A DNA stretch of 64,000 bases, taken from assembly GCA_000171835.1 (NCBI GenBank), contig ABHC01000008.1, positions 1 through 64,000 of the forward strand, in the 5' to 3' direction. This DNA comes from an alpha proteobacterium BAL199. Lineage in GTDB: Bacteria; Pseudomonadota; Alphaproteobacteria; Thalassobaculales; Thalassobaculaceae. The position numbers and the translations under genes are program-made. The notes under the pieces were generated by a model that made no database searches, was not told the origin of the DNA, and saw only the letters and a program-made list of their open reading frames with translations. Numbering within the stretch: the stretch's first letter is position 1; every line of letters starts with the position of its first letter. Shown here in pieces: positions 1 to 8,412 of the stretch.

Positions 1-1
1 A

Positions 2-253
2 GCGGAGTTCGACGCACTGCGTCGCGACGTTTCCAACCTGACTGACGCCGTTGGCCGGCTGCTCAACGAGTCGTCTGACGACATGAAGGCCCGCGCCCGA
101 GAGCGTATCCAGCAGACCGCAACGGCAGCCCAGCAGGCGGCCGGTGCTGCCGGAACGAAAGTGACCGATTTTGTCGACGAACGGCCGGCGACCTCCCTGC
201 TGATCGCCTTCGGGGCCGGATTGCTGTTCGGATCGTTCTTCCGGCGTTCATAA
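2..253 (+). CDS. DUF883/ElaB-like protein, C-terminal part
   Basis: Open from the window edge to a TAA, giving 83 visible residues. The visible part is an amphipathic charged helix (many E, D, R and A residues) followed by a glycine-rich hydrophobic C-terminal segment, with GAGLLFGSFF near the end. That layout is typical of DUF883/YqjD-ElaB proteins, which tether to the inner membrane by a C-terminal helix and in E. coli associate with stationary-phase ribosomes. The next gene, a small membrane protein, starts one base after this stop, so the two probably form an operon. The 5' end lies outside the window. The family call is from architecture only. Confidence 0.6.
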   Translation, partial: AEFDALRRDVSNLTDAVGRLLNESSDDMKARARERIQQTATAAQQAAGAAGTKVTDFVDERPATSLLIAFGAGLLFGSFFRRS

Positions 254-254
254 C

Positions 255-695
255 GTGACGCTTCCGTTCATCCCGATCCTGAAACAACTCGCGCAGGACC
301 GTCTGCGCGAGGCGGTATGGAGCGTGGCTACCGTCTTGGTTCTGGCGGTCGTCGCACTGACGGCCGTCGGGCTTGCGGTCGCCGCCGGTATCGTCGTGTC
401 CGCCGATCGCATCGGGCTGGTCCCGGCCCTGTTGGCTTGGGCGGGTGGATTCTTGGCAATCGCATTGGTCATGGGTATCGCCCGACAGATCGGCCGCCGT
501 CGGCAGCGTGTCCGCAACCTGGAGCATGCGGCTGCGCGCTCGGCCGGCGAACCCTCAATGGCGGAATTCGGCACCTCTCTGCTGTCGAACGCGGCGTTCA
601 AAGCCGGTGTCGATGCCAGGAACAGCATCTCACCGCTGGGTGCCGTGGCCGCCGCGTTCGCGGTCGGAGCGTTGATCGCCGGGATCAAGCGCTGA
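255..695 (+). CDS. Small integral membrane protein (YqjE/holin-superfamily-like)
   Basis: 146 aa with a GTG start one base after the upstream stop. A short basic N-terminus is followed by two hydrophobic helices (about residues 22-48 and 55-75), a cytoplasmic RRRQRVRN stretch, and a last hydrophobic segment near the C-terminus (GAVAAAFAVGALIAG). DUF883 proteins are often followed by a YqjE-like phage-holin-superfamily protein, and both layout and size fit. A rho-independent terminator lies 49 bp after the stop. No catalytic motif is visible, and a specific function cannot be given. Confidence 0.6.
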   Translation: MTLPFIPILKQLAQDRLREAVWSVATVLVLAVVALTAVGLAVAAGIVVSADRIGLVPALLAWAGGFLAIALVMGIARQIGRRRQRVRNLEHAAARSAGEPSMAEFGTSLLSNAAFKAGVDARNSISPLGAVAAAFAVGALIAGIKR

Positions 696-743
696 CGCTT
701 CGACGATCTGCCACAGTTGGCAAGGCAGTAGCAGGAACGAAAG

Positions 744-776
744 GAGGGATGACTGGCGTCATCCCTCTTTTGTTTT
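744..776 (+). terminator. Rho-independent terminator
   Basis: A perfect 10-bp stem (GAGGGATGAC / GTCATCCCTC) with a TGGC loop is followed by TTTTGTTTT. It ends the plus-strand membrane-protein operon. The right arm also encodes the last codons and the TGA of the convergent minus-strand permease gene. Confidence 0.85.
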
Positions 777-1847
777 GACCGACCGGCGTCCTAAACGCCA
801 CTCGCTGGATCCCGTTGTGACCATGACGACCAGCGGGACCGCCAGGACGGCTCCCGGCGTTCCCCACATCCACGCACCGCAGGCGATGGCGACCAGCGTA
901 GCCAGCGGGCTCATCAGGAAACGTTTCTCCATCACCAAGGGCATTCCGAAGTTGGACTCGATCAGGTTAAGGGCGATCAGCACCGCCGGCGGAATCAACG
1001 CCGCCTCGATTGACGGGTAGATCACCAGGCCGGCCAGGAACGATACGATCTGCAGGATCAACGGTCCGATGAACGGCACGAAATTGAGGACGGCCATTGC
1101 CGCGCCCCAGGCCAGCGGTTCGGGCATGCCGGCGATGAAGAACGCGGTGGCCGTGGCCGCCCCGAGCACCAGGTTGATCACACAGACCGACAGCAGATAC
1201 GAAGCTGCTTTGTTCTGGACCACTCGACAGACCCGCGCCGCTTTGAAACGGGTCTGCGGTGTGGGCGCCAACCGGATGATGACCCGCTGCAGAACCCGGC
1301 GGTCCCGAACGAAGAAGAACACCAGCACCAACATGAACACTATCTGCGCAATAACCTTAGGGGTCGAACTGATCAACTGGCCGACCGCCCCTCCGCCTTC
1401 ACGCACGAGGACGTGGTTGCCGTCCGACTTCTGACCGAGCGAAATCAACCCCTCGACCGTTTCGGACCAGCGCTTCACCGCCTCCATCGAGAGCGCAATG
1501 CTGCGCAGTTTGTATTCGACCCGGTACACCAGGGACGGAAAGTCCTCCGACAGGCGCTGCACCGTCGGCACGGCCACGAACAGCAGGCTAAGGATAACGA
1601 CAAACGCCAGAATGAACGCCGCAAACGCAGCGAGCGACGTCGGGAACATGAAGCGCCGCATCAGAAACCGGGCGAATGGAGTCAGCACCACTGCCATTAC
1701 AGCCGCTCCGACGATCGGAATGACCACGTCCTGCGCCAGACGCAGCGCTGCCACGAAGATGCAGATCGCCGCACCCCATACCGCGAAGGACAGACTCGGA
1801 AGTCGATCCTCCAGCGTCATCGGTGTGGTTGGCGCGGTTTCCGACAT
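759..1847 (-). CDS. AI-2E family transporter (PerM/YdiK-like permease)
   Basis: 362 aa from the ATG at 1847, which has a GGGGGA ribosome site; an in-frame upstream ATG has none. The hydrophobic profile suggests about eight helices: two early pairs (AAICIFVAALRLAQDVVIPIVGAAVMAVVLTP region), a long soluble middle section, then a helical bundle with the family-typical NFVPFIGP and ESNFGMPLVMEKR-like motifs. Members export autoinducer-2 or act as Na+/H+ antiporters, and the substrate cannot be read from sequence. Its stop codon lies inside the terminator hairpin of the convergent operon. Confidence 0.85.
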   Translation of the reverse strand: MSETAPTTPMTLEDRLPSLSFAVWGAAICIFVAALRLAQDVVIPIVGAAVMAVVLTPFARFLMRRFMFPTSLAAFAAFILAFVVILSLLFVAVPTVQRLSEDFPSLVYRVEYKLRSIALSMEAVKRWSETVEGLISLGQKSDGNHVLVREGGGAVGQLISSTPKVIAQIVFMLVLVFFFVRDRRVLQRVIIRLAPTPQTRFKAARVCRVVQNKAASYLLSVCVINLVLGAATATAFFIAGMPEPLAWGAAMAVLNFVPFIGPLILQIVSFLAGLVIYPSIEAALIPPAVLIALNLIESNFGMPLVMEKRFLMSPLATLVAIACGAWMWGTPGAVLAVPLVVMVTTGSSEWRLGRRSVKTKEG

Positions 1848-2026
1848 TCGATCATCCCCCTGGATTCGTCGCCGGTATCGCCGTTTCGGCGCCCTGGTCC
1901 AATGGGAAACCATCAGAGGGCCGTTCGGCTCCCGATCCATTCAGCTTCCGACGTTCTTTCGTACGACCGGCTTCCGTGCCAGAAAGACGATCCCCTGACC
2001 CAACGCGTTCGCACTGGAGCCGCTCC

Positions 2027-2488
2027 ATGACCATGATCCTGCTCGCGCTTCATGTTCTTTCGGCCCTGGTCTGGGTCGGCGGGATGTTCTTCGCCTACGT
2101 CGTGCTTCGACCCTCGATCCCCGGAATCGAGCCGGCACCGGAGCGTCCGCGGCTGTGGCGCAGGGTATTCGCCCGCTTCTTTCCTTGGGTATGGGTTGCC
2201 GTGTTCACGTTGCCGACCACCGGGTATGCCCTGATCTTCGGGCTGCACGGTGGAATGGCTGACGTCGGACTTTCTGTGCATCTGATGCAAGGTCTGGGTT
2301 GGGTGATGTTCCTGTTGTTCGGGCATCTGTACTTCGCCTCGTGGCGCCGGTTCCGCACCTCGGTCGATGCCGGTGACTTTCAGGCCGCGGGCCCGGCGCT
2401 CGCCGGAATCCGAAAGATCGTGGCGATTAATCTCGTTTTGGGACTGATCGTCGTCATCATCGGCGCGACTGGGCGTTATTGGCCGTAG
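2027..2488 (+). CDS. CopD-domain integral membrane protein
   Basis: 153 aa. The start ATGACCATG at 2027 is preceded by TGGAG; the open frame continues upstream but without a plausible start. Four hydrophobic helices are visible. The first carries ALHVLSALVWVGGMFFAYVV, whose His and Trp-Val-Gly-Gly are typical of CopD-like copper resistance and heme-exporter-like membrane domains. The last helix runs to the C-terminus. It lies 63 bp before the AAA gene that opens the Cox-like operon, so it may or may not be cotranscribed. A role in metal or heme handling is inferred from the family only. Confidence 0.7.
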   Translation: MTMILLALHVLSALVWVGGMFFAYVVLRPSIPGIEPAPERPRLWRRVFARFFPWVWVAVFTLPTTGYALIFGLHGGMADVGLSVHLMQGLGWVMFLLFGHLYFASWRRFRTSVDAGDFQAAGPALAGIRKIVAINLVLGLIVVIIGATGRYWP

Positions 2489-2551
2489 TACCGGCTGCGT
2501 GTTATGTCCCAGACCTCGCACCGCCTTGAACCCGCCTCGTCCGGAGAATCC

Positions 2552-3478
2552 ATGGCCGTCTCGATCCCCGAGTCCGTCGGCACCACCCTGGAACTGCTGA
2601 CCGCCGGAAACTACGTGGCCGACCGTTCGCTTGCGACCGCGCTGCATCTGGCGCTAAGCCTGCAGCGCCCGCTGTTCCTCGAGGGTGAAGCCGGCGTCGG
2701 CAAGACCGAGATCGCCAAGGTGTTGTCCGAGCAACTCGGGCGGCGGCTGATCCGACTGCAATGCTATGAAGGCCTGGACATCGCGTCCGCCGTCTACGAG
2801 TGGAATTACGCCCGCCAGATGGTCGAGATCCGGCTGGCCGAGGCTGCCGGCGGCGCGGACCGCGAGGCCCTGGCCCGCGACATCTTCGACGACCGGTTTC
2901 TGATCAAGCGGCCGATTCTCCAGGCGCTGGAAGCCGATGAGCGCGGCGCGCCGGTGCTGCTGATCGACGAACTCGATCGTACCGACGAGCCGTTCGAGGC
3001 ATTCCTGCTGGAAGTGCTGTCGGACTTCCAGGTCACGATCCCGGAACTCGGTCCGATGAAGGCGGCGACACCACCGATCGTCATCATCACCTCGAACCGC
3101 ACCCGCGAAATCCACGACGCGCTGAAGCGGCGCTGCTTCTACTACTGGGTCGACTACCCCAGTGCCGCGCGTGAGCGTGAAATCCTCAGGGTAAAAGTAC
3201 CCCAAGCACCGGTGGAGCTGTCGCGCCAGGTCGTCGCCTTCGTGCACGAGTTGCGCAAGATGGACCTGTTCAAGCTGCCGGGTGTCGCCGAGACCATCGA
3301 CTGGGTGCACGCGCTGGTGCAACTCGACCACCTGTCGCTCGACCCGACGGCCATCGAGAACACCCTGGGCGTCCTGCTGAAGTACCAGGACGACATCGCC
3401 AAGATCCAGGGCAGCGAGGCCACCCGCATCCTCAACCAGATCAAGACCGAGCTCGCCGGTGCCGCGGTTGTGGCCTGA
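2552..3478 (+). CDS. coxD: MoxR/CoxD-like AAA+ ATPase
   Basis: 308 aa from the ATG at 2552, which follows CCGGAG; an upstream in-frame ATG at 2504 lacks a ribosome site. Numbering from 2552, Walker A is GEAGVGKTE (45-53), Walker B VLLIDELDR (135-143), and a sensor-1-like VIITSNRTRE follows near 181-190. MoxR-type ATPases work with VWA-domain proteins to insert metals or cofactors. CoxD does this for the Mo-Cu-S centre of CO dehydrogenase. The next gene is the VWA partner and XdhC-type genes follow, so a chaperone role in molybdenum-hydroxylase maturation is likely. No coxMSL structural genes are in the window. Confidence 0.88.
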   Translation: MAVSIPESVGTTLELLTAGNYVADRSLATALHLALSLQRPLFLEGEAGVGKTEIAKVLSEQLGRRLIRLQCYEGLDIASAVYEWNYARQMVEIRLAEAAGGADREALARDIFDDRFLIKRPILQALEADERGAPVLLIDELDRTDEPFEAFLLEVLSDFQVTIPELGPMKAATPPIVIITSNRTREIHDALKRRCFYYWVDYPSAAREREILRVKVPQAPVELSRQVVAFVHELRKMDLFKLPGVAETIDWVHALVQLDHLSLDPTAIENTLGVLLKYQDDIAKIQGSEATRILNQIKTELAGAAVVA

Positions 3479-3499
3479 CGGGCCGGTCTTGCTGACGCC

Positions 3500-4807
3500 G
3501 TGAACCACACCGCTCCCACCGACCAGGATCTGCCGGACGCCGATGGGCCCGGCGGCGGCAAGCTGGTCGACAACATCATGTATTTCGGCCGCGCCCTGCG
3601 CGCTGCCGGCCTGCCGGTCGGTCCTGGCCGCATCATCGACGCCATCAAGGCGGTCGAGGTCGCAGGCATCACCAATCGCCGTGATTTCTACTGGGCCCTG
3701 CACTCGGTATTCGTGAATCGCCGGGACCAGCGCGAGATCTTCGACCAGGCATTCCATGTATTCTGGCGCAACCCGCGGATCCTGGAGCGCATGCTGCAGG
3801 TGATCCTGCCGGAGTTCCGCGCCGACATACCGGACGAAAAAGAACGCGAGGAGATGAACCGGCGGGTGGCCGAAGCGCTGCAGCCGCCGAAATCCGCGCT
3901 GGAAGACGAAGGCCGGGAGCCCGACGAGGACAACATCGAGTTCGACGCATCGATGACCTGGTCGGACCGGGAACTGCTGCGCGCCATGGACTTCGAGAAG
4001 ATGTCCACCGAAGAGGTCAACCGCGCCAAGACGGCAATCCGCGGCATGCACCTGCCGATCATGGAGGTACCGACCCGTCGCTTTCGGGTGGCAGAACACG
4101 GTCGCCGCGTCGACCTGCGCCGGACCATGCGTGCCACCCTCCGCTCCGGCGGTGATGAAATCCCGCTGCAGATGAAGAAGCGCCGCATGCGCCATCCGCC
4201 GCTGGTGACGCTGTGCGACATCTCCGGATCGATGAGCCGGTACTCGCGCATGCTGCTGCATTTCATGCACGCCATCACCAGCGACCGCGATCGGGTCCAC
4301 ACTTTCCTCTTCGGAACCCGGCTGACGAACGTCACCCGCTACCTGCGAGCCCGCGATGTGGATGACGCGCTCGCCATGGTCGGCGCCAATGTCGACGACT
4401 GGTCGGGCGGCACCCGGATCGGCCACTCGCTGCACGAATTCAACCGCTACTGGGGACGGCGTGTCCTGACCCAGGGTGCCGTGGTGCTGCTGATCACCGA
4501 TGGGCTGGACCGAGAGGTCGGTGCCGGCCTCGCCGAAGAGATGGAGCGGCTGCACAAATCCTGCAGGCGCCTGATTTGGCTCAATCCCCTGTTGCGCTTT
4601 GACGGTTTCGCGCCCAAGTCTTTAGGTGTTCGTGCCATCCTGCCGCATGTCGATGACTTCCGGACCGTCCACTCGCTCGACAGCCTAGAACAGCTTGCCG
4701 ACGCCATCGGGCGGCCAGCCCTGCGCCGCCGGGAGGGCATGGAGGGCTGGATGTCCGAACTGCAGCGTATCGAGGACGAGCGGAGCACGACGCAAGGAGC
4801 CGGGTAA
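3500..4807 (+). CDS. coxE: CoxE-like VWA domain protein
   Basis: 435 aa, GTG start 21 bp after the AAA gene. The N-terminal half (about 25-130) is the all-helical region of CoxE proteins. The C-terminal VWA domain has a MIDAS: DISGS at 240-244, SGGTRIG at 302-308 and LLITDGLD near 330-337. Proteins of this type pair with MoxR ATPases to open or remodel a target enzyme during metal-centre assembly. Its TAA overlaps the ATG of the next gene by one base, so translation is coupled. Start choice is moderately sure, because no strong ribosome site precedes the GTG. Confidence 0.88.
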   Translation: MNHTAPTDQDLPDADGPGGGKLVDNIMYFGRALRAAGLPVGPGRIIDAIKAVEVAGITNRRDFYWALHSVFVNRRDQREIFDQAFHVFWRNPRILERMLQVILPEFRADIPDEKEREEMNRRVAEALQPPKSALEDEGREPDEDNIEFDASMTWSDRELLRAMDFEKMSTEEVNRAKTAIRGMHLPIMEVPTRRFRVAEHGRRVDLRRTMRATLRSGGDEIPLQMKKRRMRHPPLVTLCDISGSMSRYSRMLLHFMHAITSDRDRVHTFLFGTRLTNVTRYLRARDVDDALAMVGANVDDWSGGTRIGHSLHEFNRYWGRRVLTQGAVVLLITDGLDREVGAGLAEEMERLHKSCRRLIWLNPLLRFDGFAPKSLGVRAILPHVDDFRTVHSLDSLEQLADAIGRPALRRREGMEGWMSELQRIEDERSTTQGAG

Positions 4808-5148
4808 TGACTGAAGCCAACGCGTTCGCAAGCCAGGACGACATTCTTGCCACCGCCGGATCGTGGGTGGCCGAAGGCCGAAAAGTCGCGATCGCGACGG
4901 TCGTCAAGACCTGGGGCAGTTCGCCCCGGCCGGTCGGTTCCCGACTTGTGGTAGACGGCGATGGTGCGATGGTCGGCTCGGTATCCGGCGGCTGCATCGA
5001 GGGTGCCGTGATCAAGGAGGCTTTCGACGTAATGTCGGGCGGAAAGCCCCGGTTGCTGGACTTCGGGGTCAGCGACGAGCAGGCCTGGGATGTCGGTCTG
5101 GCCTGCGGCGGCAAGGTCGAGGTCTGGGTCGAGCGGCTGGAAGGCTAA
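4807..5148 (+). CDS. XdhC/CoxI N-terminal domain protein
   Basis: 113 aa. It holds only the N-terminal XdhC_CoxI domain: ATVVKTWGSSPRPVGSRL, then SVSGGCIEGAV with the conserved Cys, and ACGGKVEVW near the end. XdhC binds molybdenum cofactor, promotes its sulfuration and delivers it to xanthine-dehydrogenase-type enzymes. The usual protein (about 250-330 aa) fuses this domain to a C-terminal Rossmann domain. Here that second domain is the next gene, starting 5 bp after this stop, so the protein is split into two cotranslated polypeptides. Start overlaps the coxE stop (TAATG). Confidence 0.88.
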   Translation: MTEANAFASQDDILATAGSWVAEGRKVAIATVVKTWGSSPRPVGSRLVVDGDGAMVGSVSGGCIEGAVIKEAFDVMSGGKPRLLDFGVSDEQAWDVGLACGGKVEVWVERLEG

Positions 5149-5152
5149 GCAG

Positions 5153-5860
5153 ATGCACGTAGCACTGTTCAATTCGCTGCAGGCCGCCCGATCGGCCAAG
5201 ACGCCCGTCGCCCTGGTGACTGTCCTGTCGGATGGCGGTCAATCCCTTGTCTTTGCCGATGGTGTCGAGGGCGGATTGCCGGAGCCGGTGATCGTTGAGG
5301 TCCGGCAGCGCCTGCGCGACAACGCCGGCGGTGTGATCGAGCACGGTGGCACAAGATACTTCGTCGACTGTCACAACCCGCCGCTGCGCATCATCGTGAT
5401 CGGCGCGGTGCACATCTCCCAGACCCTGGTCCCGATGGCAGCGATCGCGGGATACGAGGTGATCGTCGTGGATCCCCGGGCAAGCTTCGCGACCGCCGAG
5501 CGTTTCCCGAACGTGCGACTGGTCGATGACTGGCCGGACGAGGCAATGGAGGCACTCGCCCCCGACAGCCGCACGGCAATCATCACCCTCACCCACGACC
5601 CGAAGCTGGACGACCCGGCCTTGGAGGTCGCGCTGAAGTCCGAGGCCTTCTACATCGCCTGCCTTGGCAGTCGGCGAACTCATGCACGGCGGCTGGAGCG
5701 TCTGCGTGCCCTCGGATTCGACGACGCCACGCTGGGCCGGATTCACGGACCGGCCGGCCTGCATATCGGTGCGGTTTCGCCAGCCGAGATCGCCTTGTCG
5801 ATCCTCGCTGAATTGACCGCCGTCCTGCACGAAGTCGAGACCGTGGCGAAGGCAGCCTGA
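5153..5860 (+). CDS. XdhC Rossmann-domain protein
   Basis: 235 aa. The ATG at 5153 has GGAAGG upstream. Residues 1-70 are a small N-terminal region; from about residue 80 a Rossmann fold begins (LRIIVIGAVHISQTLVPMA), followed by VVDPRASFATAERF and CLGSRRTHARRLERL, and ends in IHGPAGLHIGAVSPAEIALSILAE. These are hallmarks of the XdhC C-terminal domain (XdhC_C), thought to bind a nucleotide and help deliver cofactor. With the preceding 113-aa protein it rebuilds a complete XdhC/CoxF-type factor. Confidence 0.85.
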   Translation: MHVALFNSLQAARSAKTPVALVTVLSDGGQSLVFADGVEGGLPEPVIVEVRQRLRDNAGGVIEHGGTRYFVDCHNPPLRIIVIGAVHISQTLVPMAAIAGYEVIVVDPRASFATAERFPNVRLVDDWPDEAMEALAPDSRTAIITLTHDPKLDDPALEVALKSEAFYIACLGSRRTHARRLERLRALGFDDATLGRIHGPAGLHIGAVSPAEIALSILAELTAVLHEVETVAKAA

Positions 5861-5872
5861 GGGAGATATCCA

Positions 5873-7525
5873 GTGCAGTTCGGCGACGTTGCCATCGACG
5901 ACGCGGAAGGCGTGATCCTGGCGCATTCGTTGCGTCTGGATGCCAAGGCCCTGAAGAAGGGCACGGTTCTCACCGCCGGTGACATCGTCATCCTGCGCAA
6001 TGCCGGCTACACCCAGGTCGTCGCCGCCCGGCTTGATCCGGGTGATGTCAGCGAGGAGGAAGCAGCCAATCGGTTGGCTCGCGCGCTGGTCGGAGACGCC
6101 GTCACGGTCGGGGCGGCCTTCACCGGCCGCTCCAACCTGTATGCCGAGACCGCCGGAGTCGTGGTCTACGATGCTGCCCGCCTGGATGCGTTCAACCTTG
6201 TCGACGAGTCGGTCACCCTGGCGATGGTTCCGCCATTCCAGGCGGTCGAGGCCGGGCAGATGATCGCTACCTTGAAGATCATCCCGTTCGCCGTGCCGGA
6301 AGACACTGTCCTGCTGACCGAGGCGATTGCCCGACGCGACACTCCGCTGGTGCGGGTGGCGCCGTTCCGGCCGACGCGGATCGGCCTGGTGCAGTCGCGC
6401 CTGCCCGGAACCAAGGAGAGCGTGCTGAACTCGACGTTCGAGGTGACCCGGGCACGTCTGCACCCGATGAACAGCGAAATCTGCCACGAGGTGCGGTGCG
6501 ACCACGCCACCTCGGATATCACCAAGGCAATCGAAGAGACCTTGCAGAACGGCGCGCAGATGGTGCTGATTTCCGGTGCGTCAGCGGTAGTCGATCGCCG
6601 CGACGTCGTGCCGGCCGGCATCGTTGGTGCCGGTGGGACGGTGACGCATTTCGGAATGCCGGTTGATCCCGGCAACCTGATGCTGATGGGGCGGATCGGC
6701 GACGCCACGGTAATCGGCCTGCCGGGCTGCGCGCGCTCGCCCAAGCTCAACGGGTTCGACTGGGTGTTGCAGCGCGCCGTCGCGCGGCTGCCGATCAACG
6801 CCCAGGAAGTCATGCGGATGGGGATCGGAGGGCTCTTGAAGGACATTCCAAGCCGGCCCATGCCGCGAACTCGGGCAAAAGAGGGCAAGGCGACTCCGCC
6901 AGCCCACAAGGTGCCGGCGCGCCGACCGCGCATTGGCGCGATCATCCTGGCCGGTGGGCAGTCGCGGCGGATGGGTGAAATTAACAAGCTGCTGGCCGAC
7001 ATCGGTGGCCGCGCCATGGTGCGCCACGTTGCCGACAACGTGCTGAATTCCGGTGCCGATCCGGTCGTGGTGGTGATCGGCCATGAGGCTGATCGGGTTC
7101 GTGGTGCGCTGGGCGGTTGCCCCGTAGTGTTCGCGGAGAACCCGGATTTCGGCGATGGGCTCTCGACCTCGCTGAAGACCGGCCTTGCCGCCCTGCCCCA
7201 GGATGTCGACGGCGCGATCGTTTGCCTAGCTGACATGCCGAAGGTCAACGCCTCGGTGATCAACCGGCTGATCGAGTCGTTCGATCCGATCGAAGGCCGG
7301 GCGATCGTCGTGCCGACCCGACGTGGCAAGCGCGGCAACCCGGTGCTTTTCGCACGGCGGTTCTTCGAGGAAATGGGCGCCGTTTCGGGTGATGTCGGCG
7401 CGCGGCATATCATCGGCGAGCACGCAGAAATCGTTGTCGAAGTCGAAGTCGAAGACGAGTCGGTGCTGATCGACGTCGATACGCCCGCCGCCTTGGCCGC
7501 GATTACCGGTGAGGGGCTGCCGTGA
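5873..7525 (+). CDS. Molybdopterin-binding / MocA-type nucleotidyltransferase fusion
   Basis: 550 aa, GTG start with GGGAG 7 bp upstream. Residues 1 to about 335 resemble a MoeA/MogA-type molybdopterin-binding protein (LISGASAVVDRRD, GAGGTVTHFGMPVDPGNLM, IGLPGCARSPKLNGFDWVL). After a basic linker comes a nucleotidyltransferase domain from about residue 354 (LAGGQSRRMGEINKLL, CLADMPKV, RRGKRGNPVLF). MocA makes molybdopterin cytosine dinucleotide, the cofactor form of the xanthine oxidase/CO dehydrogenase family. The fusion agrees with the Cox/XdhC neighbours. It overlaps the next gene by 4 bp (GTGA). Confidence 0.85.
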   Translation: MQFGDVAIDDAEGVILAHSLRLDAKALKKGTVLTAGDIVILRNAGYTQVVAARLDPGDVSEEEAANRLARALVGDAVTVGAAFTGRSNLYAETAGVVVYDAARLDAFNLVDESVTLAMVPPFQAVEAGQMIATLKIIPFAVPEDTVLLTEAIARRDTPLVRVAPFRPTRIGLVQSRLPGTKESVLNSTFEVTRARLHPMNSEICHEVRCDHATSDITKAIEETLQNGAQMVLISGASAVVDRRDVVPAGIVGAGGTVTHFGMPVDPGNLMLMGRIGDATVIGLPGCARSPKLNGFDWVLQRAVARLPINAQEVMRMGIGGLLKDIPSRPMPRTRAKEGKATPPAHKVPARRPRIGAIILAGGQSRRMGEINKLLADIGGRAMVRHVADNVLNSGADPVVVVIGHEADRVRGALGGCPVVFAENPDFGDGLSTSLKTGLAALPQDVDGAIVCLADMPKVNASVINRLIESFDPIEGRAIVVPTRRGKRGNPVLFARRFFEEMGAVSGDVGARHIIGEHAEIVVEVEVEDESVLIDVDTPAALAAITGEGLP

Positions 7526-7956
7526 ACGACCCGCTCTATCAGGCGGAGATCCTGGAACTCGCCAAACAAGGCCGGTCGATCGGCCGTTTGGAGAGCCCGA
7601 CCGTGTCCGCTCGGGTCGACAATCCGATCTGTGGCGACCGGATCACCGTTGACCTCGCGATCACCGAGGACCGGATCACCGACGTTGGTGCCAAGGTCCA
7701 GGGCTGCGCGCTCTGCCAGGCCGCAGCAGCGATCATCGCTATCGAGTCCATCGGCACCGACGTGGATCAGTTGACCAGGGTGCGGGACTCAGTCGCCGCC
7801 TATCTCGCCGGCACGACTGCAGAGGCCGCCCTGCCCTGGACGCGGCTTGCGAACTTTGCGCCGGTGCGCGACGCGCGATCGCGTCACGACTGCGTGCTGC
7901 TGCCGTTCAAGGCGGCAGCAAATGCCGTCGCAACGCTGGAAACCGTCAACTCTTGA
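7522..7956 (+). CDS. NifU/SufU-type iron-sulfur scaffold protein
   Basis: 144 aa, GTG start overlapping the previous stop by 4 bp. Three cysteine motifs are in the order of SufU/IscU scaffolds: NPICGDRI (about 34-41), GCALCQAAA (about 58-66) and RHDCVLLPF near the C-terminus. Scaffolds of this family assemble Fe-S clusters and pass them to targets. In this operon the likely client is a molybdenum hydroxylase, which carries [2Fe-2S] clusters; that is inference from position. The final 11 bp overlap the convergent FlgC-like gene. Confidence 0.82.
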   Translation: MNDPLYQAEILELAKQGRSIGRLESPTVSARVDNPICGDRITVDLAITEDRITDVGAKVQGCALCQAAAAIIAIESIGTDVDQLTRVRDSVAAYLAGTTAEAALPWTRLANFAPVRDARSRHDCVLLPFKAAANAVATLETVNS

Positions 7957-8362
7957 TGTCGAGCGTGGCTTGCAGGAGTTCGTCAGCGGCCCGGATGGTG
8001 GCGAGATTGGCTTCGAGCTGGCGCTGACCGGAAATCTGATCCGCCGTTTCACGCACCAGATCCACGTTCGGACGGTGCACCAGACCGTCGGCGTCCGCAT
8101 CGGCGGCCGATGGTTCGTATCCCTGTATCGACGACGGATCGACCAGCAACTGACTGGAGCGAACGCCGCCAGTTGCGGTGGTCTGGTCGACGGAGCGCGC
8201 GGCACGGAACAGTGTCCGACCGTCCGCGTCGGTGGCCGGGCCATCCACGGTGGGTGCTGCTTGGCTGCGCAGGTTCGCGACGTTGTTCGCCGAATTGCCG
8301 AACCGCCGCTCCGCCGCCTGCACGCCACTCAAGGCACTCGATAGGGCGTTGCTGATAGCCAT
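7946..8362 (-). CDS. Flagellar rod-type protein (FlgC-like), orphan
   Basis: 138 aa. The N-terminus (ALSGVQAAERRFGNSANNVAN) matches the flagellar basal-body rod N-terminal motif with its conserved N-NVAN. The C-terminus (LVRETADQISGQRQLEAN, then RAADELLQATLDIKS) matches the Flg_bbr_C domain of rod and hook proteins. Length and the short central region are closest to FlgC (about 135 aa). No other flagellar gene is nearby, so this is an orphan paralogue. It may be a rod-like protein of unknown partner. It converges on, and overlaps by 11 bp, the Fe-S scaffold gene. Confidence 0.72.
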   Translation of the reverse strand: MAISNALSSALSGVQAAERRFGNSANNVANLRSQAAPTVDGPATDADGRTLFRAARSVDQTTATGGVRSSQLLVDPSSIQGYEPSAADADADGLVHRPNVDLVRETADQISGQRQLEANLATIRAADELLQATLDIKS

Positions 8363-8412
8363 GCCGTCATCATCCTCCGTGGAAGTTAAATAATCGACAA
8401 CGGCGTGGATTT

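Noticed and set aside
2654-4555. Very long open frame antisense to the CoxD/CoxE-like genes
   Set aside because: Sense genes have full domain motifs; antisense openness is usual at this GC, and the antisense protein is compositionally odd with no start signal.
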